A stretch of DNA of 64,000 nt from Campylobacterales bacterium (GCA_016930915.1 JAFGFU010000037.1:1-64000); one strand, 5' to 3'. Positions 26,668-35,108 are shown, numbered from the stretch's first letter. The notes: a model not told the origin generated them from the sequence alone. Numbers and translations are program-made.

Positions 26668-27422
26668 CGGCTTTTTTTACTCCAAAAAGAAAGCACCTTA
26701 CCCCAAAAAGGAGTGTAGTGTTTTCCAAAATAGTGCTTCAAAAAAAGCGCTACTTCACGTTCATTGACTTCAATTCTTCGGATACAATGCATATCAAAAA
26801 AGGTTTTGGTAAGGTAAGAAATACGGCTAAGCCCTGCGTAATGCACTTTATCGGTATCGATAAGATACAATTTTTGTGCGCCACACTCTTCTTTCACTAA
26901 AAAATTATGCAAGACAATGTCCGTATGGCGAATATTTGCATCGTGCATTTTTTTAGTACACTCCGCCATAGACATAAACAGTTCTTCAAAAAAGCTCTCG
27001 TGGTTTACATAGAGTTCTTTCAACTCTTTGGCATCTTCAATCGCTTCAAAAATCGCAACACTTTTTTTATTCCATGGTAATGAAGCCATTGAAAAATACC
27101 CAATCGGCTTAGCCGTTGGAATGCCATTGCGATAGAGCATGGCGGAGCCTTCAAAACAGCGTTTTGCACCTGAGGAAAAAATATCTTTTAAACCAAGTTC
27201 TACTCTTCTTGCCCATTTTGCATGCTTAGATGCATGAAAGATTTTGACAAAATAGCGTTTAGAATGGTGAGAAACAATAAAAAGCTGGTGATTTTTTCTG
27301 CCAGTTGCAATAGATTTTTCAGCAATCCGTAAGAGCGTATCCTTTGAAACAGCATTAAAGACATATTCTAAAAGGGCATATTCTTCAGGGCTCACTGTTT
27401 CAAATGGAATAATTTTTGGCAA
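26664..27422 (-). CDS. LPS core sugar kinase (Kdo/WaaP-like)
   Basis: A 252-residue kinase-fold protein. Seen: RYFVKIFHASKHAKWARRVE with the likely ATP lysine, AMLYRNGIPTAKPIGYF, catalytic loop IRHTDIVLHNFLV (Asp, then Asn for metal) and LYLIDTDKVHYAG as the metal-binding strand. It differs from the 6221 and 10393 kinases in sequence, suggesting a separate acceptor position. It starts with TTG at 27422 with AAAAGAG upstream. It has its own likely promoter in the 72-base gap after waaC, the largest gap in the operon, so it and the genes below it may be expressed apart from the heptose genes. Confidence 0.72.
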   Translation of the reverse strand: MPKIIPFETVSPEEYALLEYVFNAVSKDTLLRIAEKSIATGRKNHQLFIVSHHSKRYFVKIFHASKHAKWARRVELGLKDIFSSGAKRCFEGSAMLYRNGIPTAKPIGYFSMASLPWNKKSVAIFEAIEDAKELKELYVNHESFFEELFMSMAECTKKMHDANIRHTDIVLHNFLVKEECGAQKLYLIDTDKVHYAGLSRISYLTKTFFDMHCIRRIEVNEREVALFLKHYFGKHYTPFWGKVLSFWSKKSR

Positions 27423-27456
27423 ACAAACTCTTTTCTAGGGAGATTAAAAATGCCTG

Positions 27457-27462
27457 ATTATA
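27457..27462 (-). promoter_or_regulatory. internal -10 element inside the LPS operon
   Basis: The minus strand reads TATAAT here, preceded by GCAG and 35 bases before the TTG start of the kinase gene. It lies in a 72-base gap where all surrounding genes overlap or nearly touch. No terminator hairpin is seen in the gap, so read-through from waaC is also likely. Confidence 0.5.
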
Positions 27463-27494
27463 CTGCGTTTTCGTATAAAAACCCCTGAAAAAAG

Positions 27495-28475
27495 TTACGA
27501 TAAGAGTGTTCGAGCCACCTTAATAATCTCTTCTACTTCAATCTCTCGAATGGAAAAATCCTCTTTATTGAGTTTTAAAGGATTGACCTCGCTCCTAGAT
27601 TTTACCACTTTGTTGATAGGTGTAATGTACACACGATTAATGGGAGTGGGACCAAAAATGGTGATAGAGGGAACATTAAGAGCCCATGCCATATGCGTAG
27701 GGCCTGTGTCATTCCCAATAAGCAAAGCACATTGAGAAATCACATATTTTAAAGCATCAAGTGAACCTCTTGGCAACACTTCTATGAACGCACTTTTCTC
27801 TTGCATCCACTGAGCCTTGCGATGCTCCTCTTCGCTTCCCCATACCACTAATATCTTCATTTCTAAAGCTTGGGCAATTTCCACAAACTTCTCTTTGGGA
27901 TAATTACGACTCTCCCATGTTGAACCAATGACAAACACTAAAAACCTTTCGGGTAGGTCTGCAACAACACTTTTACTCACCAAAAAAGGCTCTTTATTGA
28001 GGATGTCATACGTACTAACTTCAATACCCAAAGGTTCACACAGTACTCGTACATTTCGATCAATCGTATTTTCGTTATACGCAATCGAGACTTTTTTGGT
28101 GTAAAAAAAGGAAGCAATACCTTCTCGAATGGAGTCTTTATCAAAACCAGCAATCTCTTTTGCCCCGATAATCTTTGCAACCAATGCCGATTTTAAAAGC
28201 CCTTGCGCATCAATAATAAGGTCATAGTGATTTTTGGAATAGCTTTTTAAGAGACGATACTGAAAAAAGAGAGCACGCTTCTTTTTTTTCAGGGATTTCA
28301 GATTGACACATAAAACATTCTCTATATCAGGATTATTTTCTAAAACACCCCTAAATGCTTCTTCTACGACCCAGTCTATCTTCGCATACGGTAGGGCTTT
28401 TTTAATAAACTGTAGTGCCACCATCGCATGAATAATATCCCCCATTGCGGAGAGTTTGACAATGCAAATTCTCAT
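27495..28475 (-). CDS. waaC: ADP-heptose:LPS heptosyltransferase I
   Basis: A 326-residue GT9 enzyme adding the first heptose to Kdo. Seen: MRICIVKLSAMGDIIHAMVA with the conserved Gly-Asp, IDWVVEEAF (WxVE typical of WaaC), YDLIIDAQGLLKSAL, a central VIGSTWESRNYPKEKF, and the ADP-heptose site LIGNDTGPTHMAWAL followed by FGPTP. Four-base overlap with the upstream GT4 gene. A T8 run (28282-28289) encodes its KKKK stretch. With waaF at 9470 it frames a large block of variable surface-sugar genes, as in Campylobacter LOS loci. Confidence 0.93.
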   Translation of the reverse strand: MRICIVKLSAMGDIIHAMVALQFIKKALPYAKIDWVVEEAFRGVLENNPDIENVLCVNLKSLKKKKRALFFQYRLLKSYSKNHYDLIIDAQGLLKSALVAKIIGAKEIAGFDKDSIREGIASFFYTKKVSIAYNENTIDRNVRVLCEPLGIEVSTYDILNKEPFLVSKSVVADLPERFLVFVIGSTWESRNYPKEKFVEIAQALEMKILVVWGSEEEHRKAQWMQEKSAFIEVLPRGSLDALKYVISQCALLIGNDTGPTHMAWALNVPSITIFGPTPINRVYITPINKVVKSRSEVNPLKLNKEDFSIREIEVEEIIKVARTLLS

Positions 28476-29518
28476 CCTAAAACCTCAGCATACAATGCAT
28501 CATAGCGCTCAGCCATCTTTTCAGGTGAAAATAAATCCACATCCTGAAATGCACTCTCTATGAGTTGCTCTCGCAAGGTTTTATCCAAATAGAGTCTCTC
28601 AATAGACTCTGCCAATGCACTCACATCTTTAGGCGCAACCAAAAGACCATTTTTTTCATGGCAAATCACATCAGGAATTCCCCCCGCATTAGAAGCAACG
28701 ATGGGAACCTTTGCCTGCATGACATCCAGTAAAATAGAGCCTAAACCCTCACGAAGAGAAGGAAAAACAAACAGATCAAACGTGGCAATATAATCACCCA
28801 CATTGCTCACGAATCCCTCAAATGTGACATTTTTCAAAGATGAAGCTTGGGCTTTATAGGCCTCTTCATCCTTGCCTTTTCCTAAAAAGAGAAGGTGCAT
28901 ATTCGCATAACGAGGCAAAAGTTCTTTCATTGCCTCGATAAGATAGTATTGCCCTTTGTGGTCATTGTCCAACTCACCAATATTACCAATTACAAACTGA
29001 CCGCTAAATCGCTCTTTTATTTTTTCGACTTCACTTGGCACAACACTAAGCTTACTAAAAGCACTGGGGATAATACTCAAGTGTGCACGAGGCTCTATCT
29101 TTTTGACCTCTTCTAAAATGGCACGTGAAAGCACTACGGTTTTATGCGCATAACGGTACATTGCACGGGTAAAACCATTGTTTTTAATCGCATTATCCAC
29201 GCGTCTGGTGATGATATAAGGTGTTTTAAAAAAAAGATGTCCCAAAAAAGCAAATTGCGCTGCTTTGGTCTCATGGGCATGGACTAAAGCAGCCTTTTTA
29301 AGAAGGCTAAGCGAAAGCAGATAGGGTTTTTTCACCTCAATGATCACGACATTTTCAAGGGTAAGTGCGCTCACTTTTTTTGCCAATTCAGCATGCTTTC
29401 TGGTTAAAAGTGTTTGTGTGTAGCCTTTATGTGAGAGCTCTTGAAGCAAAAGCAAGGTCTGCCTCTCTCCACCTCTAAAGCCTTTGGCAAAGTTTACATG
29501 TAAAACGGTTTTAGACAT
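28472..29518 (-). CDS. glycosyltransferase family 4 (group 1)
   Basis: A 348-residue GT-B enzyme. Seen: LHVNFAKGFRGGERQTLLLL at the N-terminus (GGER acceptor loop), VHAHETKAAQFAFLG, VIGNIGELDNDHKGQYYLIE, LLFLGKGKDEE, and the donor motif FVFPSLREGLGSILLDVMQA (E-x7-E), then SNAGGIPDVI. ATG 29518 was chosen: AAAAAGAG precedes it and the family start MSKTVLHVN follows; a longer upstream frame lies inside the lipid A acyltransferase gene. It overlaps that gene by eight bases. The palindrome at 29504 lies exactly in this overlap region and encodes VLHVN. It probably adds a core hexose; donor unknown. Confidence 0.85.
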   Translation of the reverse strand: MSKTVLHVNFAKGFRGGERQTLLLLQELSHKGYTQTLLTRKHAELAKKVSALTLENVVIIEVKKPYLLSLSLLKKAALVHAHETKAAQFAFLGHLFFKTPYIITRRVDNAIKNNGFTRAMYRYAHKTVVLSRAILEEVKKIEPRAHLSIIPSAFSKLSVVPSEVEKIKERFSGQFVIGNIGELDNDHKGQYYLIEAMKELLPRYANMHLLFLGKGKDEEAYKAQASSLKNVTFEGFVSNVGDYIATFDLFVFPSLREGLGSILLDVMQAKVPIVASNAGGIPDVICHEKNGLLVAPKDVSALAESIERLYLDKTLREQLIESAFQDVDLFSPEKMAERYDALYAEVLG

Positions 29519-30434
29519 CTCTTTTTCGCCTCTTTCGAATGCCATACGCACTTTTATGTTCACCCTTCCAACGCCTGTGAAACCAAAACCACTCCTCAGG
29601 TTTTGCACGAATGACCACTTCCATCACATTTGCTTGGGCTTGTGTGGCTTCTAAAATATCCTTTTCCATATCATCCGTAATAGCAACTTCAATGGGTTCA
29701 TAAAAAGTGAGTGTATAGACTTTATGATCATCCGTGGAAATAAAAACGGGAACAATTAAGCCATTGACACGCCGTGCCATAATGCTAGCAGCTGGGGTAT
29801 GCCGTACGTCTTTACCAAAAAACTTCACAATAATCCCTGCACGTCGAGAGGTATTTTGATCCACCAAAAGACCAATATTGCGCCCCTCTTTGACGGCTTT
29901 GAGCATGGGACGCATCGCCCCTTTTTTATCAATCAGTTCAATATCAAGCTGTTCTCTGTTTTGACGCACAATGTGATTCATCATTGGTGAATCAAGCGGT
30001 CTGCCAATACCACTAAGAGCCCCATAGCGTGCGGCAAGGCTGAGGGGAACCAACTCCCAATTGCCATAATGTCCCGTTTGAAAAATAATAGGACGTTTAG
30101 ACTCAAGAGCACGCTTAATGATGTCTTCATTTTCAAAACGCACTTTCTTTAAAATCGCCTCTTTGGTGGTAGGATAATTACGCACAAAATCCGCCCCATT
30201 AAACGCAAGATTGCGATAGGTCTCTTTGATAATCGCTTTTTTTTGCGCTAAAGAGAGCGTATCTTCATAGGCAAGGTTAAGGTTTGTCATTATAATAAAG
30301 CGATGCTTGCTATCACACAGACGCACAATGTCTGCAATAAAAACTAACAAAGGGTCTAAAAGAGCTCTGGGTATAAATGTGACCAAAAATCTAAAGATAT
30401 GAAACAATACAAAATAAATTTTATCCATCAACAC
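29511..30434 (-). CDS. waaM: lipid A late acyltransferase (LpxL/HtrB/WaaM family)
   Basis: A 307-residue inner-membrane acyltransferase adding a secondary acyl chain to Kdo-lipid A. Seen: an N-terminal hydrophobic anchor (IYFVLFHIFRFLVTFIP), the catalytic H-x4-E motif in TGHYGNWELVPLSLA, GIGRPLDSP, LVDQNTSRRAGIIVKFFG, TPAASIMARR, and PEEWFWFHRRWK at the end, all standard for LpxL. The start is a GTG at 30434 or the ATG two codons further in. In Campylobacter waaM lies next to waaC, as it nearly does here. Nine-base gap after gmhA. Confidence 0.9.
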   Translation of the reverse strand: MLMDKIYFVLFHIFRFLVTFIPRALLDPLLVFIADIVRLCDSKHRFIIMTNLNLAYEDTLSLAQKKAIIKETYRNLAFNGADFVRNYPTTKEAILKKVRFENEDIIKRALESKRPIIFQTGHYGNWELVPLSLAARYGALSGIGRPLDSPMMNHIVRQNREQLDIELIDKKGAMRPMLKAVKEGRNIGLLVDQNTSRRAGIIVKFFGKDVRHTPAASIMARRVNGLIVPVFISTDDHKVYTLTFYEPIEVAITDDMEKDILEATQAQANVMEVVIRAKPEEWFWFHRRWKGEHKSAYGIRKRRKRDV

Positions 30435-30443
30435 TATTATTCT

Positions 30444-31010
30444 CTACTTAAAGGAATCATCAATGGCTTGGCAAATAATATGCCCTATCATGATGTGCAT
30501 CTCTTGAATGCGTGGCGTATCATCACTTGGAACGACAATATTAATGTCGCAAAATTCATCCATCACGCCACCATCACGTCCACTTAAACCTATCGTTTTA
30601 CACCCCATATTGCGTGCTAAACTTAAGGCTCGAATGACGTTTTTACTGTGTCCGCTGGTTGAAAAGCCGATTAAAAGGTCTCCCTCACGAGCGAGTGCTT
30701 CAACTTGTCTATCAAAAATGCGCTCAAATCCAAAGTCATTGCCCACAGCGGTGAGCACAGAGGTGTCTGTGGTTAAAGCAATGCCAGCAAGTCCTCTGCG
30801 TTCGGTTTTGTAGCGACCGCTAAGCTCCGCTGCAATGTGTTGCGCATCTGCGGCACTGCCACCATTGCCACAGAGTAAAATTTTATTGCCATTTTTCAGG
30901 GTTTCTGTGGCGATAATACACGCCGTATAAATATGATTTTGAAGGCTTTGTATGGTTTTTGCAATAACTTCTTGATGCGAGAGCATCTCATTTTGTATCA
31001 TGGTTATCAT
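30444..31010 (-). CDS. gmhA: sedoheptulose 7-phosphate isomerase
   Basis: A 188-residue SIS-fold enzyme producing D-glycero-D-manno-heptose 7-phosphate, the first step of ADP-heptose synthesis. Seen: ILLCGNGGSAADAQHIAAEL (phosphate-binding and Zn His), RRGLAGIALTTDTSVLTAV, FGFERIFDRQVEAL, LIGFSTSGHSKNVI, and PRIQEMHIMIGHIICQAI with Glu and His for catalysis. Length is standard. Four-base overlap with hldE; gene order gmhB-hldD-hldE-gmhA keeps the whole pathway together. Confidence 0.95.
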   Translation of the reverse strand: MITMIQNEMLSHQEVIAKTIQSLQNHIYTACIIATETLKNGNKILLCGNGGSAADAQHIAAELSGRYKTERRGLAGIALTTDTSVLTAVGNDFGFERIFDRQVEALAREGDLLIGFSTSGHSKNVIRALSLARNMGCKTIGLSGRDGGVMDEFCDINIVVPSDDTPRIQEMHIMIGHIICQAIDDSFK

Positions 31011-32425
31011 TGGGTTTGAACCTTTTTAATAATATTCGTGGTGCTCTTTCCTTCAACAAACCTGACTAAGCGCACCTCTTTGGCAATCTGGCTTCCCACA
31101 ACCTCTTTGCCTTCGTAATCCGCCCCTTTCACCAGCACATCAGGCATAATCGCTTCGATGAGCTCCAATGGAGTATCTTCCTCAAAAGGCACCACATAAC
31201 TCACAGACTCGAGTCCTGCTAAAATATAGGCTCTATCTTCTAAGGGATTAATCGGGCGACTTTGCCCTTTTAAACGCTGAATCGACGCATCCGAATTTAG
31301 CCCCACAATGAGCATATCGCCAAAGCTTTTTGCCACTTCCAAATACTTCACATGCCCTACATGTAAAATGTCAAAACAGCCATTGGTAAAGACGATTTTT
31401 TGATGTTTTTTAGCTTTTAACAAAGCTATCATCTCTTCTTTGGTTTTGATTTTACTCTCCGAGGTCGCTGAGCGCAAACTGTGTTCATACGCATCCACTT
31501 CATCAAGACTCACCGTTGCACTGCCTAGTTTTCCAACCACTACCGCAGCTGCGGCATTGGCAAATGAGGCAGCTTCTTTCATACTGAGTTTGCACGAGAG
31601 GGCATATCCAAGACTTGCTAACACCGTATCGCCTGCGCCTGTCACATCGTACACTTCACGTGCAACGGTTGGCATCTTCTCAAAATGCTCACCAAAAATC
31701 GCCATACCATCTTCAGAAAGCGTGATAATGGCATAATCCAAATCCAAACGCTCTCTCAACAACGTGCCTGCTTTTTGTAAACTTTCATCATCGTTTATGG
31801 CTATTTTTGTTGCGATACTTGCCTCTTTTTTATTAGGCGTAATCAGTGTTGCCCCAGCATATTTACTGTAATCATCCCCTTTTGGGTCAACCAAAAGAGG
31901 TTTTTGAAGTTTTTTAGCCAGTTCGATAACCTTACATGTAAAGGCTGTTGTGAGCACGCCTTTGCCATAATCAGAGAGCAAGATAGCATCCACATGAGGC
32001 ATATACACCTCGCAAGCCTCTAAAAGAGCCTGAGTTGAAAGCTCTGTGATGTCATCTTTGGATTCACTATCATAACGCACGACTTGCTGATGTGAGGCTA
32101 TTACACGGCTTTTTTTACTCGTCTTTCGCCCCACTTGCTTCACAACGCCTTTGGCATCTGCCCCCAAAGCTTCCAGCATAGATAAAAGTTCTTTGCCGTT
32201 TTCATCCTCTCCTACCACGCTTAAAACACTCACATGTGCACCAAGGCTTAGAAGGTTATTGACCACATTACCCGCACCTCCTAAAACCGTACTCTCTTTT
32301 TGCACATCCACCACCTGAACGGGTGCTTCAGGAGAGATGCGCTCACATTTTCCCCACAAATAATGATCCAACATCAAATCGCCAATCACCAAAATAGAAG
32401 GCTGATACGCTCGTAATCTATCCAC
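31007..32425 (-). CDS. hldE: bifunctional heptose-7-phosphate kinase / heptose-1-phosphate adenylyltransferase
   Basis: A 472-residue fusion. Residues 1 to about 320 are a ribokinase-like kinase (ILVIGDLMLDHYLWG, LGGAGNVVNNLLSLGA, catalytic VTGAGDTVLASLG). Residues about 340-472 are a nucleotidyltransferase (IVFTNGCFDILHVGHVKYLE with HxGH, then GLNSDASIQRLKG). It carries out the second and fourth steps of the ADP-heptose route. GTG start at 32425, overlapping hldD by eight bases. Palindrome copies at 31932 (FTCKVI, kinase part) and a one-mismatch copy at 31357 (LHVGHV, inside the catalytic HxGH). In the second case the motif coincides with an essential sequence. Confidence 0.95.
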   Translation of the reverse strand: MDRLRAYQPSILVIGDLMLDHYLWGKCERISPEAPVQVVDVQKESTVLGGAGNVVNNLLSLGAHVSVLSVVGEDENGKELLSMLEALGADAKGVVKQVGRKTSKKSRVIASHQQVVRYDSESKDDITELSTQALLEACEVYMPHVDAILLSDYGKGVLTTAFTCKVIELAKKLQKPLLVDPKGDDYSKYAGATLITPNKKEASIATKIAINDDESLQKAGTLLRERLDLDYAIITLSEDGMAIFGEHFEKMPTVAREVYDVTGAGDTVLASLGYALSCKLSMKEAASFANAAAAVVVGKLGSATVSLDEVDAYEHSLRSATSESKIKTKEEMIALLKAKKHQKIVFTNGCFDILHVGHVKYLEVAKSFGDMLIVGLNSDASIQRLKGQSRPINPLEDRAYILAGLESVSYVVPFEEDTPLELIEAIMPDVLVKGADYEGKEVVGSQIAKEVRLVRFVEGKSTTNIIKKVQTQ

Positions 32426-33431
32426 GGTTCACTTCACTTTCAAAAATACGTCTAATCTCTGGTACATACGCTCTAATACCCTCTTCCAAACTCACCTCTG
32501 GCACGTAGCCAAGCGCTTTACATGTAAGACTAATATCCGCTTCTGTATGCATCTGATAGGCCCCAATATAGGGATTTTCAAAATACTCTGTTTGAAAATG
32601 TGTGCCTAATTCTTTTTGCAAAATATCGGCAATCTCTTGAAAACTACGAGGCAATGCCGTACCCACATTGTAAACACCTGAAATGCCTGAAATTGCGGCT
32701 TTAATGTTCGCTTGAATCACATCGTCAATGTAAATAAAATCTCTTAAAATCTTATCGGAGTCGTAAAAAAGGCGAGGTGCTTTGCCACTTAAGAGCTGAA
32801 GTCCTAATTGCAAGACCATCGAGGCGGTTTTATTTTTGAAGTATTCACGAGGACCGTAAACATTAAAATAACGAAGTCCCACAACAGACATTTGCGGGTG
32901 TTCTGCACTAAATTTGCGTGCTAAGTAATCCATAGAGAGTTTACTAAAGCCATAGACATTTTGGGGCTGTTCAAACCCAACACGTTGTGGGCTAGGCGCA
33001 TCTCCATAGGTTGCGCCACTGGAAGCATACACCACCACGGCATTGCTTTTTAGAGCCAGCTCTAAAATGCTTTTGAACGCGTTCACATTGGTTTTAACCA
33101 TAATTCCCTGATCTAAAACTGTGGTATCCGAGATGGCGGCTTCATGAAAAATATAATCAAATCGGTACGCTTCTAAGGCTTTTAGTGCCACATCATCGTT
33201 GATGTCACCACTGATGACTTCGCCCTCAAAACCAATGAGATTTTTAAAATGCCCAAAACTTTTTAAATTGCCATTGGAAAAGGTCTCTTCGCTGCGAAAA
33301 GAATCAAAGACAACGACACGACATGTGGGGAAATTTGTTTGAAAATAAAAAGCTAAATTACTACCAATAAACCCCGCTCCACCCGTGATGAGAACGGTTT
33401 TAAGATTAAAATCAATGAAAGGAATTTGCAT
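32418..33431 (-). CDS. hldD: ADP-L-glycero-D-manno-heptose 6-epimerase
   Basis: A 337-residue extended SDR completing ADP-L,D-heptose. Seen: VLITGGAGFIGSNLAFYFQ, FHEAAISDTT, YASSGATYGDAP with the catalytic Ser, VYGFSKLSMD with Tyr and Lys, LRYFNVYGPREYFKN, and RDFIYIDDVI. Eight N-terminal residues (MQIPFIDF) precede the usual start, as in some Campylobacter proteins. It overlaps hldE by eight bases and follows gmhB by eight. The palindrome at 32518 writes LTCKALGYVPE near the C-terminus. Confidence 0.94.
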   Translation of the reverse strand: MQIPFIDFNLKTVLITGGAGFIGSNLAFYFQTNFPTCRVVVFDSFRSEETFSNGNLKSFGHFKNLIGFEGEVISGDINDDVALKALEAYRFDYIFHEAAISDTTVLDQGIMVKTNVNAFKSILELALKSNAVVVYASSGATYGDAPSPQRVGFEQPQNVYGFSKLSMDYLARKFSAEHPQMSVVGLRYFNVYGPREYFKNKTASMVLQLGLQLLSGKAPRLFYDSDKILRDFIYIDDVIQANIKAAISGISGVYNVGTALPRSFQEIADILQKELGTHFQTEYFENPYIGAYQMHTEADISLTCKALGYVPEVSLEEGIRAYVPEIRRIFESEVNRG

Positions 33432-33439
33432 ACGAAACC

Positions 33440-33958
33440 TTAGTGTTGAATAAGGTTAATTGTATCCAAAATTAAATTAACGCAATATTTAGCCCCACCC
33501 TCACAAGCGCTACCGAGCAAAATGGTATTTTCTATGCCTGCACCTTGAGCCGCTTCCATGTCACTCTTCTTATCTCCAATCATCCACGAAGCTTTCACAT
33601 CAATATCAAAGGCACGTATCGCCTCTTCAAACATGCCACTTTTGGGCTTCCTGCACGCACAATGCTCTTCTGGAGCATGCGGACAATGGTACACTGCATC
33701 GATTTTTATCTTTACATGTAAAAGCGCTTCACACATCCACTGGGTGAGTTTTTGAAAATCCTCTTCGCTGTAATACCCTCTTCCAATACCCGATTGGTTG
33801 GTGACAATAATAAGCAAATATCCCAAAGATTGGAAATGGTGTAACGCTTCAAAGACGCCCTCGCAAAACTCAAAATCCTCAATTTTGCAAACATAGGCTT
33901 TATCGACGTTAATCACCCCATCCCTATCTAAAAACACCGCTCTTTGCACCCTATTCAC
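33440..33958 (-). CDS. gmhB: D-glycero-D-manno-heptose 1,7-bisphosphate 7-phosphatase
   Basis: A HAD phosphatase of about 172 residues. Seen: nucleophile motif FLDRDGVINVD, IVTNQSGIGRGYYSEEDF (motif II Thr), the Zn-binding group CPHAPEEHCACRKPKSG, and MIGDKKSDMEAAQGAG (motif IV). It removes the C7 phosphate in ADP-heptose synthesis. The start is uncertain: GTG codons at 33979, 33958 and 33949 are all possible and no ATG precedes the motif; I use 33958, which overlaps the TPR gene end by eight bases. A palindrome at 33712 encodes LLHVKIKID. Confidence 0.92.
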   Translation of the reverse strand: MNRVQRAVFLDRDGVINVDKAYVCKIEDFEFCEGVFEALHHFQSLGYLLIIVTNQSGIGRGYYSEEDFQKLTQWMCEALLHVKIKIDAVYHCPHAPEEHCACRKPKSGMFEEAIRAFDIDVKASWMIGDKKSDMEAAQGAGIENTILLGSACEGGAKYCVNLILDTINLIQH

Positions 33959-34655
33959 CCAATTCTTTCGTAATATCACTGAGTAAGTTGGTATATTCTA
34001 AATAATCAAAAGTATCTTTTTTTGCGATTAACGCCTCTTTCGCCTTCTGAAAAAAGGCTCTAGCTTCCACTCGATTTTTTACATCATATGCTAAAAATTT
34101 ACCCATATAATAATTCGCAAAAATATGCATAGGCTCTTGATCCAAAACGGTTTGAACCTCTTCGAGTGCAGTATAAATATGAGCATCTTTTTGAAGAGCA
34201 AGGGCTCGTTTTAGACGAATCATATGTTGCATTGGATCTGCAAAAAGACTCTTTTTATACATCAAAGAGGCTTCGTTAAAAATGCCCATATCAAAATAAC
34301 CATCGCCTAAATTATTCCAAATTACTTTATCGTTGGTTTTTTCAGCTTGAATTTTATAATTAGTCACTTTAAGCGCAAAAGGAAGAACAGTCGCAATTTT
34401 ACTGTTTTGAACATGATGTGGATCAATCAAATAGGCGTTCACTAATGTATCAAATCCTTTAGAAATTTCACCTTGTTTGAGATAAATATTGGCTAATTGG
34501 AGCATGCAAACCGTATTGGTTGGTTCATCTTTTAAAATGGATTCAATCATCTCTTTGGCTTTATACGTTTCGATGCGCTCGCTTTCACATACACTGTGTG
34601 TCGCTGCAAAACCCATAACAGATGCGCACGTTAGAACCACTATATTTCGAAACAC
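33951..34655 (-). CDS. exported TPR-repeat protein, first gene of the heptose/LPS operon
   Basis: A 234-residue protein with a likely signal peptide (FRNIVVLTCASVMGFAATHS) followed by tetratricopeptide-like helices: VCMLQLANIYLKQGEISKGF, VIWNNLGDGYFDMGIFNEAS and HIFANYYMGKFLAYD. Such repeats hold protein partners; no catalytic motif is visible. GTG start with AGAGGT upstream. It lies at the head of the run and ends inside the gmhB start, so it is co-transcribed with heptose synthesis. A role in LPS assembly is possible but unsupported beyond position. Confidence 0.65.
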   Translation of the reverse strand: MFRNIVVLTCASVMGFAATHSVCESERIETYKAKEMIESILKDEPTNTVCMLQLANIYLKQGEISKGFDTLVNAYLIDPHHVQNSKIATVLPFALKVTNYKIQAEKTNDKVIWNNLGDGYFDMGIFNEASLMYKKSLFADPMQHMIRLKRALALQKDAHIYTALEEVQTVLDQEPMHIFANYYMGKFLAYDVKNRVEARAFFQKAKEALIAKKDTFDYLEYTNLLSDITKELGE

Positions 34656-34687
34656 ACGACCTCTCTTTAAACTTTAAAATGAGCTGA

Positions 34688-34693
34688 ATTATA
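34688..34693 (-). promoter_or_regulatory. -10 element for the heptose/LPS operon
   Basis: TATAAT on the minus strand, 33 bases before the GTG start of the TPR gene and preceded by an AT-rich stretch. It lies in the divergent spacer with the cytochrome c gene, and is the only obvious start signal ahead of the 23-kb run. Confidence 0.55.
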
Positions 34694-34766
34694 GCGTTTT
34701 TTTATAAAACAAAAATTGAACATAAATGGTGATAAAAAATATAAGCAGGGATAAAGTCTGCTTGGT

Positions 34767-34772
34767 TATAAT
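34767..34772 (+). promoter_or_regulatory. -10 element for the cytochrome c gene
   Basis: TATAAT with an upstream TTGG, 32 bases before the ATG at 34804, and a GGAAAGG ribosome site between. This placement argues against any start upstream of 34804. Confidence 0.6.
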
Positions 34773-34803
34773 TTTTGGCACACAACTTAGGAAAGGGTAT
34801 CAA

Positions 34804-35100
34804 ATGAAAAAAATTTTCACAGTTCTAGCAATCGCAGCAGTCTCTAGCCTTATGGCAGCAGATGGCGCGGCAATCTACAAAGCAAAATGTTTCTCCTGTC
34901 ACAAAGAGAATGCAAAAACATCTGCTTTGAACAAATCTCAAATCATTGCAGGATGGGATGCGGCAAAAACCATTGCATCTTTGCAAGGCTATAAAGCAGG
35001 TCAAGGTGGACCAATGAAAGCGGTTATGAAACCTATCGCTTCAGGTCTAAGTGATGATGATATGAAAGCAGTTGCTGAAACTATCGCTTCATTCAAATAA
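34804..35100 (+). CDS. periplasmic monoheme c-type cytochrome (c553-like)
   Basis: A 98-residue protein with a signal peptide (MKKIFTVLAIAAVSSLMAAD) and one heme site, CFSCH, at about residues 29-33. A likely axial Met lies in PMKAVMKPIASGLSDDDMKA. Size and layout match the small class I cytochromes c553 that carry electrons between the bc1 complex and cbb3 oxidase in Campylobacterota. Strong ribosome site GGAAAGG 10 bases ahead. An in-frame extension upstream would start before the promoter and is not credible. It is followed by a repeat-rich spacer and then ccoS/ccoI on the opposite strand, giving a small respiratory neighbourhood. Confidence 0.9.
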   Translation: MKKIFTVLAIAAVSSLMAADGAAIYKAKCFSCHKENAKTSALNKSQIIAGWDAAKTIASLQGYKAGQGGPMKAVMKPIASGLSDDDMKAVAETIASFK

Positions 35101-35108
35101 TTTACACA

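Noticed and set aside
34726-34803. Upstream extension of the cytochrome c gene
   Set aside because: It would begin before the TATAAT promoter and place the signal peptide 26 residues inside the protein; ATG 34804 has a good ribosome site.
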